Assembly: GCF_030272615.1 (NCBI RefSeq)
Contig: NC_081413.1
Coordinates: 159,526,849 to 159,586,848 of the forward strand
Source of the DNA: Cryptomeria japonica
Lineage: Eukaryota > Streptophyta > Pinopsida > Cupressales > Cupressaceae
Reading direction: 5' to 3'
Length of the DNA stretch: 60,000 nucleotides
Both the position numbers and the translations under genes were made by a program. The notes under the pieces are model-generated. The model was not told the DNA's origin. It worked only from the letters and a program-made list of their open reading frames with translations, and did not search any database. Below, one piece after another: positions 47,601 through 58,289 of the stretch. Numbering within the stretch: the first letter of the stretch is position 1; the number at the start of each line of letters is the position of its first letter.

Positions 47601-47741
47601 TTGGTCATGGTATGTGATTGTAATGATTATTTTTGAGTTGTATCGTAACACATTTATATTAAATGAAATGGATGCATGAGATGTGGATAAGTATTGTGGT
47701 TCAGAATTAAATGATACATGTTTATGGTGAAAATGGATACA
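44700..47741. other. Non-coding, T/G-rich DNA of the presumed long LTR
   Basis: About 3 kb without a credible reading frame. Runs of TTTATTTATT-type sequence are frequent at 45480-45720. I see no RNA gene, LTR border or PBS inside. It is best explained as the body of the long LTR. Confidence 0.4.
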
Positions 47742-48479
47742 ACAATGATGAAAGACTAAATAGATTCAACCACAAAACCCTAGCCTAACAACAACAAAGA
47801 TCCACCATAACATATGAAGATTACCTAAGACAATGCAAATCAAATGAAATCACAAATATTATACCATCACATGTGCAATAGGGTTTGGATCTCCATTCTT
47901 CCTATCTCCATTGATCTTGCTTGATATATTTGCTCTCAGATTTTATGTGCACAAGAGCTCAACAAAGAACAGAATGTGGTTGCAAGTAGGATCACATATG
48001 ACAAGTAGTCAATTGATCAAGTAGTTAGGGTTTGATAATGAAGGAAGCATCTCCTTATATAGAAGACACTATATGAAATGGAGGGATAAGATTGAGAGGT
48101 GTAAAAGGAGGTCGGCTATGATTAGAGGGTAGGTAAAAGAAATAATAAAATAATGAAAGGGGTAGGTAGTGTATGAATTAAGAGATGAATGACATGTGTC
48201 ATGGGTAGAAAAGGTTAATGAATTAATTAAATAAATAAAGATTTATTTAATTAATAGAAGGAGTCAGATCAATTAAATAAATAAGATATTTATTTAATTT
48301 AGGAAAAGGATAATTTAAATAAATAAATGTATTTATTTAAATGAGAAATAAGGCTAGAAGAGGATAAATGAATTAATTAAATAAATAAAGATTTATTTAA
48401 TTAATAGAAGAATTAAGCTTAGATAATTAAATAAATAAAATATTTATTTAATTAGACTGGACAATTTTGGGTGTCTACA
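47742..48479 (-). repeat. Probable solo LTR in inverse orientation
   Basis: On the minus strand it starts TGTAGACACCCAAAATTG, the same first nine bases as the LTR at 43860. ATACA stands at 47737-47741 and again at 48480-48484, a possible 5-bp target duplication. The inner end (ACAATGATG on the plus strand) lacks a canonical CA, so the left border may instead be near 47746. The right end carries five AT-rich hairpins. Confidence 0.55.
48222..48453. repeat. Array of five near-identical AT-rich hairpins
   Basis: Perfect inverted repeats with 13-15 bp arms and 3-4 base loops at 48222-48255, 48271-48299, 48313-48342, 48372-48405 and 48425-48453. The stems are variants of AATTAAATAAATA paired with TATTTATTTAATT. 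Units 1 and 4 are identical (arms ATTAATTAAATAAAT, loop AAAG). Confidence 0.9.
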
Positions 48480-49700
48480 ATACATTTTGTAATTTTGATG
48501 ATGTGGAGATAATGGTAATAGCCTAGAAATGATGTCTTTAACTAATTCTTTAAGTGGAAGAAATTTTATGCCTTGGTAGGATGTATGAGTATGAGTAATA
48601 TTGGAAGATATCTTAGGACATGTTTATGAGTTGTGATTGAAGAATTTGAATTTATAGTATCATACTTCGTAGTTAGTGATCTAATGGTAGGATTGAAATC
48701 TTATAATGTTGTGGATGCAGTTGAATGTCCCTTATGAAAATATTGTACGGATGTTCTTAATGAATGAATTACTAATCTTATTAATGGAAATTACTAGTAA
48801 GTGTATGGATAGACTGTGAGATGAGTGTTTGTCTTTTAGGAAAGGATTAGAATGTATCATGTGTTATAGTTTAAGATTATATCTCCATTTGGTGGATGCT
48901 ATTAGATGTTATGGAATTAGGATATTGTACCTTAATTTGTGTTGAGATGAATTTGTGTAGTCACTTAATTTGTAATAAGATGATTGTTGGTTAATTGATA
49001 TAATGTAAGAGGTTTTAGGAGTATTAAAGGAGCTATGGGTTAAATGTTTAGAAAGACTCTATGATTATTTCTCTATGTACTTTAGGAATCATGATGAAGT
49101 AATAAGCATGCTAGGAGTGTAGAATCATAAATGATTATGTGGAAATTAATCGTAAATGGAAATGGTGTCAATACAATGTAAGGGTTAATCTTGGTATGTG
49201 AATGGTGATGTTAATAGTTGAAGGTTGGTTAATAGTAATAGGAACATTTGGACTTGATGTATAAAATGAACCTAAGAGAAAAAGGGAAGTAGCTATGCAT
49301 TGAAAGATAGAATCTCATATTAAATGAAAGATTAAGTGGGTTGCATATCACGAGTATTAGGTATTGCTATGATGCACCTATGTGTGTATAATGATTAAGA
49401 TCATTAGGTATTGATTTGGATGAAAGTAAATGTTTATTTCTTATGTAGGTAGATTAAGTAATGGCATTAAGATACCCTAGGGAGTTAGTAGTAATTATTT
49501 ATTGTATTTCACTTGCATAATTGTTTGAATATCTTGAGTGAATTTATTCTATGTTCATAACACTTAAATGTTGTTGTATGCCCGTTGCATTGCTTATATG
49601 ATGTTATGTGTTGTATTGTTAAAAAAAATTAAATTAGTGTGTTTTAAGCTATATTTATATAGGGTATTTTGGCGGGCATTACATGGGCTCACATGCAATC
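48480..49700. other. Non-coding DNA, continuation of the presumed long LTR
   Basis: No convincing gene. If 47742-48479 is an insert, this stretch should continue directly from 47736. It leads into the promoter-like region near 49750. Confidence 0.35.
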
Positions 49701-50121
49701 CCAACCCTCCATCTTGGATCAATCCTAGCCCTTCATTTCCTCCCCTCTTCTCCTATAAATTGGAGACTCCACTCCTTCATTTGACATCTCCAAGTTATCC
49801 AAGTTCATGCTGTCAATTTGAGCCTAGAAAATCATCCCAAGTATCTAAACTCTAGCAAAATTTCCATTCACCTATCATGTAGCCAATTTCCCATCCATTC
49901 CATCTCACCATCCAATATCTTGTGCATAATCTTGGAGAGCCTACATCAAACAAAGGAGCACAGCCAGTTAGGTTGAAGACAAGGGTGCAAGTTCAACCTC
50001 AATCTGAAGGAGAAGGAGAAGATACAAGGTATAATGGTCTTTTGATGTTTTTAATGTTTTATTGCTTGTTTCATTGCATTTGATCATTATTTCCTCTTTC
50101 CATCTTTCCCCCTCTTCATTT

Positions 50122-50138
50122 TGGCACACCCGGTGGGA
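50122..50138 (+). other. Primer binding site of gypsy-3 (Tat-type)
   Basis: TGGCACACCCGGTGGGA follows the CTTCATT end of the presumed LTR. PBS sequences of the form TGGCRCRCCCGGTGGGAC are, to my knowledge, typical of Tat-group plant gypsy elements. Its presence implies a plus-strand element starting upstream. Confidence 0.6.
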
Positions 50139-50194
50139 CCCAAGTCCCTAAATTTAACCCTTTTTTGGAGTTTTTTGTAAGTTTTTAGTTGCAC

Positions 50195-50850
50195 GTACTG
50201 GAATAGCACGAGCGACTGCAAATCAGTGTGAGCGCTTTGGATTCAGTGCGACTAATAGTTCCTTTGGCACAAGCACACGCGCTTTGGCACATAGGTTTCA
50301 AAATTCAAATTTTTAACTTGCCCGTTTTTCAGGTCAACACAACAGCGCGAGCGATTCGGGGTCAACACATCCACCTACAACATCCTCACATTTAGTTTCA
50401 GCATTTTCACCCTCCCTTCTTCTATTTTTATTTTATATGTGATAACTTAAAAACACCAAAAAAGTAAAAGATTGAACAAACCAAAAAAAAATTAATTAGT
50501 CAAGTTTTTTTTGTCTAATTATCCTTTTTCTTTTAGAAGTTTTGGTTCAGCACGAGCGTCTTGCGAATGGCATAGGTGCTCTGCTAGATTCCCTCTTATT
50601 TTTAAATTTTTGAATTCCAAATCTCTGTTTTGTCTTTACTAACCTGTTTCAACGCAAGCGCACACGTTTTAGCGCGACTGGGAACAGAACAACGCAACTG
50701 CTTAGGTATATTCTGCATTTTTTTAATTTTTTGTACTTTTCTGCATTTTCTATTTTTTAATTTTGGCCCCACTTTAGCACGTACGCAGGTGTTTCGGTGC
50801 CTGCGTGGGCGCTTTAGCACAGCTATCTACAAAACAACGTGAGCGTTGTT
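50195..50850 (+). repeat. Leader region with dispersed CpG-containing units
   Basis: About ten degenerate copies of a phrase like GCACGAGCG or GCGCGAGCG, often followed by CTTTGG/CTTTAG, are spread over 650 bp (for example 50205-50219, 50342-50356, 50815-50848). Surrounding DNA is AT-rich and CpG-poor, so the units stand out. They lie in the untranslated leader after the PBS. Confidence 0.6.
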
Positions 50851-51387
50851 TCTACAGACCTTTGTCTTCTAATCAGATTTTGTGAGTTTTGCAGGTTTTT
50901 CTAATTGGTCCAAGATATTACCCGAGACTACTAACCTGTGTTTTTGCAGGATGTTGGCCCAAGAATCCACTTGTCAAATATTTCATTTATTAAACTTTAA
51001 AAACTACTAATATGCTTGTTTTGTAGGTTGCCAAGGAGATACAAGCAAATTTCATGGCTAGCTTCTTTTTTTTATCTTAGGCACCTAGATTTAATTAGGG
51101 GATAAAAGAACATCTGCTTGAAGTGTTTGAGAAAGGTGTGAAAGTAGGAGAGTATGTTCTTGTCTATCTAGACAATCAGAAATACAGACCTTTGGCACTT
51201 TTCTAGCTTGTTGTGTGCTTTCCCTTAACAGGTCTGCCCTCTCAATTTTCTTAGGCATTGGTGAGAGGGAAACAACCCAAGTGAGTATAGCAGGACCTGG
51301 GCATTCCGACTCACTATAATAAATAGGCCTCTTGAGATGAAAGTTTTGGAGGATGAAGCTATTTGAGAGTTCACTCTCATATTGGGC

Positions 51388-51485
51388 ATTTGTAGGGCCT
51401 TTAGGTCTCAATCACGCTTACGTGACTACATCTTGTTTGGTACTTTGTAGGGCTATAGGCCTCAATCACGCTTGTGCAACTACAA
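51388..51485 (+). repeat. Two-copy direct repeat in the gypsy-3 leader
   Basis: Two related 40-bp units, TTGTAGGGC...CTCAATCACGCTT...AACTACA-like, at 51390-51429 and 51444-51484, about 54 bp apart. The rest of 50851-52028 holds no gene I can recognise. Confidence 0.65.
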
Positions 51486-52028
51486 GGAGTAGTCTTCGAA
51501 CAAAAATCCTTATTAATAACTCTAGGATTAGAGACCACTAGTTCACCTCCGAAAGGTGGATAATCTCTGTGCAAGGGAGATAGTAACTCCCCCAAGAGAC
51601 TTGACATATCGTGCCCTCATTAGCATTTGGAGTCAGCTAAAACGGAGTTGGGAATCCATTGTGTGAGACCCAGTGGTCGTATTCTAATTAGCTATTGGGT
51701 GTGTACCTGAGTTAGCAAGCAAAGGTTTTCCTCCTCAGCCAACTTCCTAGGGTAGCTTCATATGCTTGATGTACTTATTTGAATTAATGGCCAATGTGTT
51801 TGCTTTGTCTTCTTTCCAAGAGTAGAATTAGTCAATATCCTAGTCATTATCATCAAAATCAAGTCTAGTCCAAGTCATAATCCCTAATCATCTCCATGTC
51901 ATAACTGTCATACCCAAAGCATGTCCCAGTCATACAAAAAATTTTGAACCAACATTAATCAAGCCCAAGTCATATCAAACTCAAGTCTTCCAAACAAGTC
52001 CAAACTACATCAGAACTTCGTCCACCTC

Positions 52029-52352
52029 ATGTTTCATAAACCCAAGTTGTATAAGAATCCAAAGAAGTCAATCTATCGATCGATCAAGAAGAAGAAGCTC
52101 ACGCAAGCACAACTCGTTAGACGTCGAAAGTTTTGGTACACCAATCGCAAACTCTTGCTTAAACATAGGAACTTTTTGCACCATTACCATGATCACATCC
52201 ATGGTCAAAGCAATGAGTTTGATTCTAGTGATGAATTAAGAGTTTGTACCCTCCATCAAGGTTCAGGCTTGTCTTTTAACACCAACTATCGTCAAAATCA
52301 GGGTGGTCGCATCCCTTCATACAACTTTCCACCGGAACCAATCATCTATTGA
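52029..52352 (+). CDS. Hypothetical 107-residue basic protein in the gypsy-3 leader
   Basis: An unbroken frame from ATG 52029 to TGA 52350-52352. The N-terminal half is Lys/Arg-rich (KNPKKSIYRSIKKKKL, then VRRRKFWYTNRKLLLKHRN). A His-rich stretch (HHYHDHIHG) and a Ser/Asn-rich tail ending PPEPIIY follow. I see no known domain, signal peptide or membrane segment. The stop overlaps the target site of copia-4, so the frame itself is not cut. Some long plant gypsy elements have an extra reading frame before gag, and this could be a piece of one, but chance is also possible in AT-rich DNA. No other gene of gypsy-3 is in the window. Confidence 0.3.
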   Translation: MFHKPKLYKNPKKSIYRSIKKKKLTQAQLVRRRKFWYTNRKLLLKHRNFLHHYHDHIHGQSNEFDSSDELRVCTLHQGSGLSFNTNYRQNQGGRIPSYNFPPEPIIY

Positions 52353-52355
52353 GTC
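52351..52355. repeat. Left target-site duplication of copia-4
   Basis: GAGTC here is repeated exactly at 59818-59822, giving the expected 5-bp duplication and fixing both ends of copia-4. Confidence 0.93.
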
Positions 52356-53883
52356 TATTGGCATATGAGAATAGTATAATGACATGATGATAGTATGTTG
52401 CCATTGATGTCAATATGTTGAAGAATGAACTGGTAATATGTTGAAGAATGAACCGGTTTAGTGAAGTTAAGCAACTGGCAAAGAGAACTGGTACAATATT
52501 GTTAACCGATATATTTGCAAAAGGTGAAGCGATACGTTTGTCCAAGTAAACTGGTATGTTGAAGAGTGAACCAATATATGTAATTTTTTCTATCAAGGTT
52601 TAATATGGTATGACTATTGGTTGGTAGTCTGTCTCAGGGTTTCCAGTTGAAATGTTTTGAGCCTGTGTAATTCAACCGATGACATTATGAGATGAGTTAG
52701 CAGTGTAATGGAGATCATATCGTGTTGCCACGTCAACCTTGTGCGCATGAAGGATCTTGCATGAAGGAGAGTGATCCTATCTACCTCGGGAATGTGTGAA
52801 GTCCCTGCAAATGGTAGAGAATGCATGATGGGTTATCATCTCCAAGAAGCGGTGAAGAACGAATGATGGAGAATGTCTTGAGATCTGTTCAAGGCCGTTG
52901 TATTCAAATGCAAAGTGTTCAATGGTTAGGATTGAACCAACTGAATTGCTCAACCTAGATGTTTAGGGTTTAGGATTTATGCTACCGACCTATTTGTTTC
53001 CTATAAGGTCAATATTGTTTTTCATGTTGAAGTTGTTGGCAAATGTTGTGTATGTATCTAAGTGCAGAGATATGTGATTCTTGCCAGACCAAATAAGAGA
53101 ATTGATACCTGTAGAGTGTATGTGCAGAAGGAAGGAACTAAAGCGGATCTTCATTGGCATTGAGTGCTACTACCAAATCATTGTAATACCTGTTGATCTC
53201 TAACCACTTCAACAGTTGGAAAATCCCTTAACAGGGTAGCTCTAACCAGCTTGCTATAAATCCTTTAATAGGGTGACTCAAAGCCATTGAGTTCTTAAAA
53301 TCCTCTAACAAGGTAACCTTTAACAGGTTTTAACCCTTAACCAGGCATTCTAGCCATCCCTTAACTGGGTGATCCCTAACAGGATCGGTTCCTAACAAAA
53401 CCTGTTGTAACAGTCTTTAACTGGACAAGGCTCCTAACAGAGCGTACTTCTAAAGAGCTCAAAAATAGCTTGTGGGTATTCATCCCCACCATGGTTTTTC
53501 CTAATTGGGTTTCCACATGAAAAATATGTGTGTCATATGTGATGTCTTTTTCATGTGATGATCTTGTTGTTTTCTGTTAAGTGGTGAATCATGTTGATCT
53601 AGCAAGTTATTATATTTCTGATGATAGATTACTTGTTTATGTGCAAGGATAATGTGGAAATGAGGGTTTAGGTTGTGTGGAAAGATAAGTGTTTTCGGTT
53701 TATATCTTTCATAGTCTCATTGTGCTTAATTGGTAGTAATTTGGTTTAAGACCGGTGTTAGTGATTGCCAGTCAAGTTCACTGTTTGTAGTCAAACCGGT
53801 TCTGGAAAATTTTTTGTGTTTGTATTGATTCACCCCCCCTCTCAATACCAGTTTGGTACTCGCTGATCATCATTGAGTTATCA
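52356..53883 (+). repeat. 5' LTR of copia-4 (1528 bp)
   Basis: Starts TATTGGCATATGAG (TG changed to TA) and ends GAGTTATCA next to the PBS. It contains a CTAACAGGGT-like array (about 53228-53455), the conserved box (53485-53519) and the tail TTCACCCCCCCTCTCAATACC. Confidence 0.95.
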
Positions 53884-53885
53884 AT

Positions 53886-53897
53886 TGGTATCAGAGC
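53886..53897 (+). other. Primer binding site of copia-4 (tRNA-Met)
   Basis: TGGTATCAGAGC, a perfect match to the usual plant initiator tRNA-Met primer site, two bases after the LTR. Confidence 0.95.
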
Positions 53898-53954
53898 ATC
53901 CTCCAAGTCCTCTATGTTGTAAGCCTAACTGCTTGAGGGAAAGATCCTATTGTA

Positions 53955-56900
53955 ATGATAAAGAGGGAAGGTCCAAAGTTCAATAGAGATAATTTCAAAA
54001 TGTGGAAGGATAGAATGAAAATATACATCAGAAGCATGGGTGCTCAACACTGGAGCTATGTTGAGAATTCTTATGTTATTCCTACCGATACTCTCACTGA
54101 TGATCAAAAGAGAGAGATCTAGGAGAATGGGCAGGTCATGGAAGCCCTTATCAACAACTTATCTAACATTGAGTTTATTGATGTCCAGGATAAAGAAAAT
54201 CCCAAAGAAGTATGGGATACTCTTGAGAATATCTATGGTGGTGATGAGCATGTGAAACAAGCTAAGGAAGAAAGCCTTAGGGGAAAGTTTTAAGATATGC
54301 GGATGGTTGAAGGAGAGACCATTCAACAATATGGAATAAGAATCAAAATTGTTGTTGGAGATATCAAGAGTGCATGAGGCAAAATTGATGATTCTACTGT
54401 TGCTAGCAAAGTATTGAGGTCCTTATTACCAGTTTATGCAATAAGGGTTGTTGCTATTCAGGAGTTGAGGTCAATAGACAAGACTAAGGTATCCCTGGAC
54501 TCCATCATTGCAAAGTTGACAGCCTATGAGATAAATAGTTTTAATGGCAGTATCCAGAAGACTGAATCAACTTTTAGAGCATCTGTTGCACCATCTAGAA
54601 AAGGAAAAGAAGCAAGCACCAGTGGTGAACCAAGACAGTGCAGAGAAATGGATGATGAGGAGATCTTGATGGAATTTGAAGCTCTTCTTGCCAAGAGACT
54701 TCCTAAGGGAACCGATAATACAGAGGTAAGCTCCCTTTGAAATGCTTTTCTTGTAACTAGATAGGACACATTGTTGTAAACTGTCCTAATGGTGATAACA
54801 AGGACAAACCGGAGAGGTTCAAGAAATTCAAAGGAGAAAAGTGGAGAAACTGTTTTGTAGCAGTTGATGAAGGTGTCCCTAATGAGGAATCAGAAGATGA
54901 AGAAAATGAAGATATTGTGTTTGTTGCAGTCAACGAAGATGTGTTAGACAAGAAGGCTCTTGTCTCCTGCTTTGATAATTCCAATGAGTGGATTATTGAT
55001 AGTGGTTGTTCTCACCATATGACTAGTGACTGGAGAAATTTTTTATCTCTGGAAGAGTATGATGGTGGTGTGGTTCATTTTGGTAATGATGCACCATGTA
55101 TGGTCAAAGGCAGAGGGTCCATCTCTCTGAATGGAAAGAGCAGTGTTGACAATGTGTATTGGGTGGAAGGTCTCAGACACAACCTATTGAGTGTTACCCA
55201 ACCAAATGATAGTGGACTCACCCTGGAATTCAAAAATGGAGTGTGCAACATCAAAGGAAATAATGGTGAACTGATGGCCACCGATAGGCAGACCAAATGT
55301 AACCTATTTCAGCTGAATGCAAATATAAGTACATGTCTTGTGCCTAAGTTTGATGATAGCTATATATGGCATAGGAGACTCTACCATATAAACTTTGATA
55401 ACATTGTGAAGGCCAGTAAGATCAAGGCAGTTAGAGGACTGCCAATGCTGAGCAAACCGGAAAATCCTATGTGCAGAGAGTGTCAACTGGGGAAAATGTC
55501 TTCCTCAACCTTCAAAGGTAAATCTTTCACTGCAGACAATTTACTTGATCTTGTGCATACTGATTTGTGTGGTCCTATGAAAACTAGGAGTGTGCAGGGA
55601 GATATGTATTTTATGATTCTTACAGATGATTTCTCAAGAATGATGTGGGTCACATTCTTGAAGGACAAGTCTGAAGCCTTTGGAAATTTCAAAGCTTTCA
55701 AAGTATTGGTAGAAAAGGAAAGCGGTAGAAGAATCAAATGAATAAGAACTGATCAAGGAGGGGAATTCACTTCCGGTGAATTCAATAAATATTGTGAAGA
55801 GAATGGCATCAAGAGGCAACTGTCTGCCCCCAAGACTCCACAACAGAATGACTTAGCAGAAAGAAACAACCGGACTGTGGTTGAAGCGACTAGAACTATG
55901 TTGATCCAAAGAAAGGTTGCTCACACCTTTTGGAGAGAAGCAGTGAGCACTGCAGTCTACACAATGAACTGGGTACTCATCAAGAAAGGAAAGGATAAGA
56001 CTCCTTATGAGTACTAGACCGGTAAGACACCAGTGGTAAGCTACTTTAGAACATTTGGTAGCAAATGTTATATCAAGAGAAGTGAACATCAGAGCAAGTT
56101 TGATGCAAAATGTGATGAGGGAATATTCTTAAGATATTCTACCAAGAGTAAATCTCTCAAATGTTTCAATAATAGGACTTAGTGAATCATTGAAAGCATC
56201 AATGTTAGGATTGATGAAAACTCTGAAAAACCTGAGGAAACCAACAGTGAGCATGTAGGAGATGAACCGGTAGTAACCTTCTGGGAACCGGTTGTAAATC
56301 TGCCCAGTACCAATAATTATGCTCCTACACCGGTAGATGCTGATGTTGATGAAGATGAGGATGAAGAAGAAAAGCAAGAGGAATCAGTTAAGAATATACC
56401 TAGGTATGTCAAACTCAATCATGATCCAAAGCATATGATAGGAGACAAAGATGCAGGAATTCTTACAAGAAGAAAGGTCAGAGAAAGCTCATGTATGATC
56501 TCTGAATTTGAGCCTAAATCATTCAAAGAGGCACATAAGGATGAAGACTGGATCAAGTCAATGGAAGAGGAACTTGACCAGATAGAGAAGAATGGTATAT
56601 AGTCTCTGGTACCCAGACCGGAGCATAAAAAATGTCATTGGAACCAAATGGGTTTTCAGAAATAAGTTGAATGATGATGGCATAGTGGTAAGGAACAAAG
56701 CTAGAATAGTATGTAAAGGATATGCCTAAGAAGAAGGGGAAGACTATGGAGAAACCTTTGCTCCAGTAGAAAGATTGGAAGGAGTTCGTATGCTTCTTGC
56801 ATATGCAACTTTTAAAGGATTCAAGGTATACCAAATGGATGTAAAATCTACATTCCTATATGGAATACTTGAAGAGGAGGTATATAGAGAAACCAGATGG

Positions 56901-58044
56901 GTTTTCCCTATCAGAAGATAGTGACATGGTGTGTAGGCTACATAAAGCCTTGTATGGACTGAAGCAGGCACCTAGAGCATGGTATGAATGCTTGCACTCT
57001 CATCTTGTGAAGATTGGATTTGAAAGAACAAGTGAAGACAACAATATCTACTTGAAATCAGAAGGAGATCAGATTATGATCTGTGAAGTATTTGTTGATG
57101 ATATAATCTTTGGTGGAGATGACAAGAAGAGTCATGACTTTGCAGATGAGATGAAAAAGGAGTTTGAGATGTCATTCATAGGGGAGATTAAGTTCTTCAT
57201 TGGACTGCAGATTCAACAAATGAAAGATGGAATCTTTATTACTCAGTCCAAGTATGTCAAAGAGGTGTTGAAGACCTTTGGCATGGAGGACAACAAACTG
57301 GTTGGTACACCAATGGTGATCGATTGTAAATTATCAAAAGAGGATGACTCAACATTGGTAAATGAGAAGGATTACTGATCAATGATTGGTAAGTTACATT
57401 ATGTAGTGCATAGTAGACCAGACATTGCACATGCAATGGGTATTACCGCTCGGTTTCAGAAAAGCCCAAGAGAATCCCACTTGGTAGTAGTCAAGCGGAT
57501 TCTTAGATATCTGAAGGGAACTATTGACTATGGATTATGGTATCTATACAATGATGATTTTGACCTGAAAGTATTCATAGATGTTGATTGGGCTGGTAAT
57601 GTGGATGACCAGAAGAGTACAACTGGTGGTGCATTCTTTCTCGGTGGTAGACTGGTCTCATGGATGAGTAAAAAGCAAAGTTGTATCTCTCAGTCTACAA
57701 CAAAAGCGGAGTATGTTGCAGCTTTTATGAACTGCACCTAGACTACTTGGATGAAACATGTACCAAATGACTTCAAAGTTCATGTATCTGAATTGGTAAG
57801 TATATTTTGTGACAATACAAGTGCAATTAACATCTCCAAGAATCCGGTTTTACATGCTAGAACTAAACACTTTGAACTCAAGTATCATTTCTTGAGGGAA
57901 AAGGTTTAGAACAAAGAGGTGGTATTAGAACATGTTTTCAGTAAGGAGCAGTTAGCAGACATATTCACCAAGCCTCTATCGAAGGCTACATTTACCTATT
58001 TGAGAGGTGAATTAGGGGTACTACCCCTTCAAGAGGTAAACTAA
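53955..58044 (+). pseudogene. Copia-4 gag-pol polyprotein, broken by stops
   Basis: ATG 53955 (MIKREGPKFNRDNFKMWKD) starts a UBN2-type gag. The zinc knuckle (CFSCN, stop, IGHIVVNCP; 54738-54785) follows. Protease has IIDSGCSHHMT (54995-55025). GAG-pre-integrase has YIWHRRL and CRECQLGK. Integrase (about 55550-55990) shows HTDLCGP, GGEFTSGEF and TPQQND, where NG is usual. RT (about 56530-57330) has VYQMDVKSTFLYG, YGLKQAPRAWY and VFVDDIIFGG with the catalytic Asp pair. RNase H (about 57560-57990) has DWAGNVDDQKST, TKAEYVA and CDNTSAINISKN. It ends LPLQEVN at TAA 58042. Stops include TAA at 56727 and TAG at 57907. It is the most complete gag-pol in the window. Confidence 0.95.
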
Positions 58045-58120
58045 AGTTTTATGCTCCACATCAGTCAGATCTTACTTTGCTATATCTTTTCATGATTGAT
58101 GTGTTGAAGGATGCTACTCC

Positions 58121-58288
58121 TAAGGGGGAGCAGCATAGTGGAACAAGGAAACTCGTGCCTCCACTTTGGCATTGTTGTCAAAGGGGGAGAAGATGTGAAG
58201 CAGAGAAGATATTTGCAGTATTAAGGAGAAGATGTTATGCAAAAAGAGAGATATCTTTGTATATTTCCATCAATGCCAAAGGGGGAGA
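58121..58288 (+). other. Series of polypurine tracts before the copia-4 3' LTR
   Basis: GGGGGAG-core runs at about 58121-58132, 58179-58193 and 58277-58288. The last touches the 3' LTR. The second follows a CTTTG...CAAAG inverted repeat, as in copia-2. The third follows CATCAATGCC. Confidence 0.75.
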
Positions 58289-58289
58289 T

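Larger units (their letters stand above)
43860..50118 (+). repeat. Possible very long 5' LTR of a gypsy element (gypsy-3)
   Basis: It starts TGTAGACAC at the exact point where the copia-3 LTR is broken, and CTCTTCA at 50112-50118 lies four bases before a PBS-like sequence. If both belong to one LTR it is 6.3 kb, or about 5.5 kb without the insert at 47742-48479. LTRs of around 5 kb are known in Ogre/Tat gypsy elements. A TATA-like CCTATAAATTGG near 49752 could be the promoter. No coding frame of note lies within. The second LTR would be outside the window, so two adjoining elements remain possible. Confidence 0.4.

Noticed and set aside
48222-48453. Regularly spaced repeats that might suggest a CRISPR array
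   Set aside because: Units are self-complementary AT stems with no unique spacers of constant length, in a plant retrotransposon LTR. CRISPR does not apply.
51091-51607. Overlapping minus- and plus-strand open frames as possible small genes
   Set aside because: They overlap each other and a direct repeat in the leader, and none has a recognisable motif or supported start.
53886-53897. TGGTATCAGAGC as part of a tRNA gene
   Set aside because: Only the 3' complement of tRNA-Met is present, right after an LTR. No cloverleaf can be formed, so it is a primer binding site.
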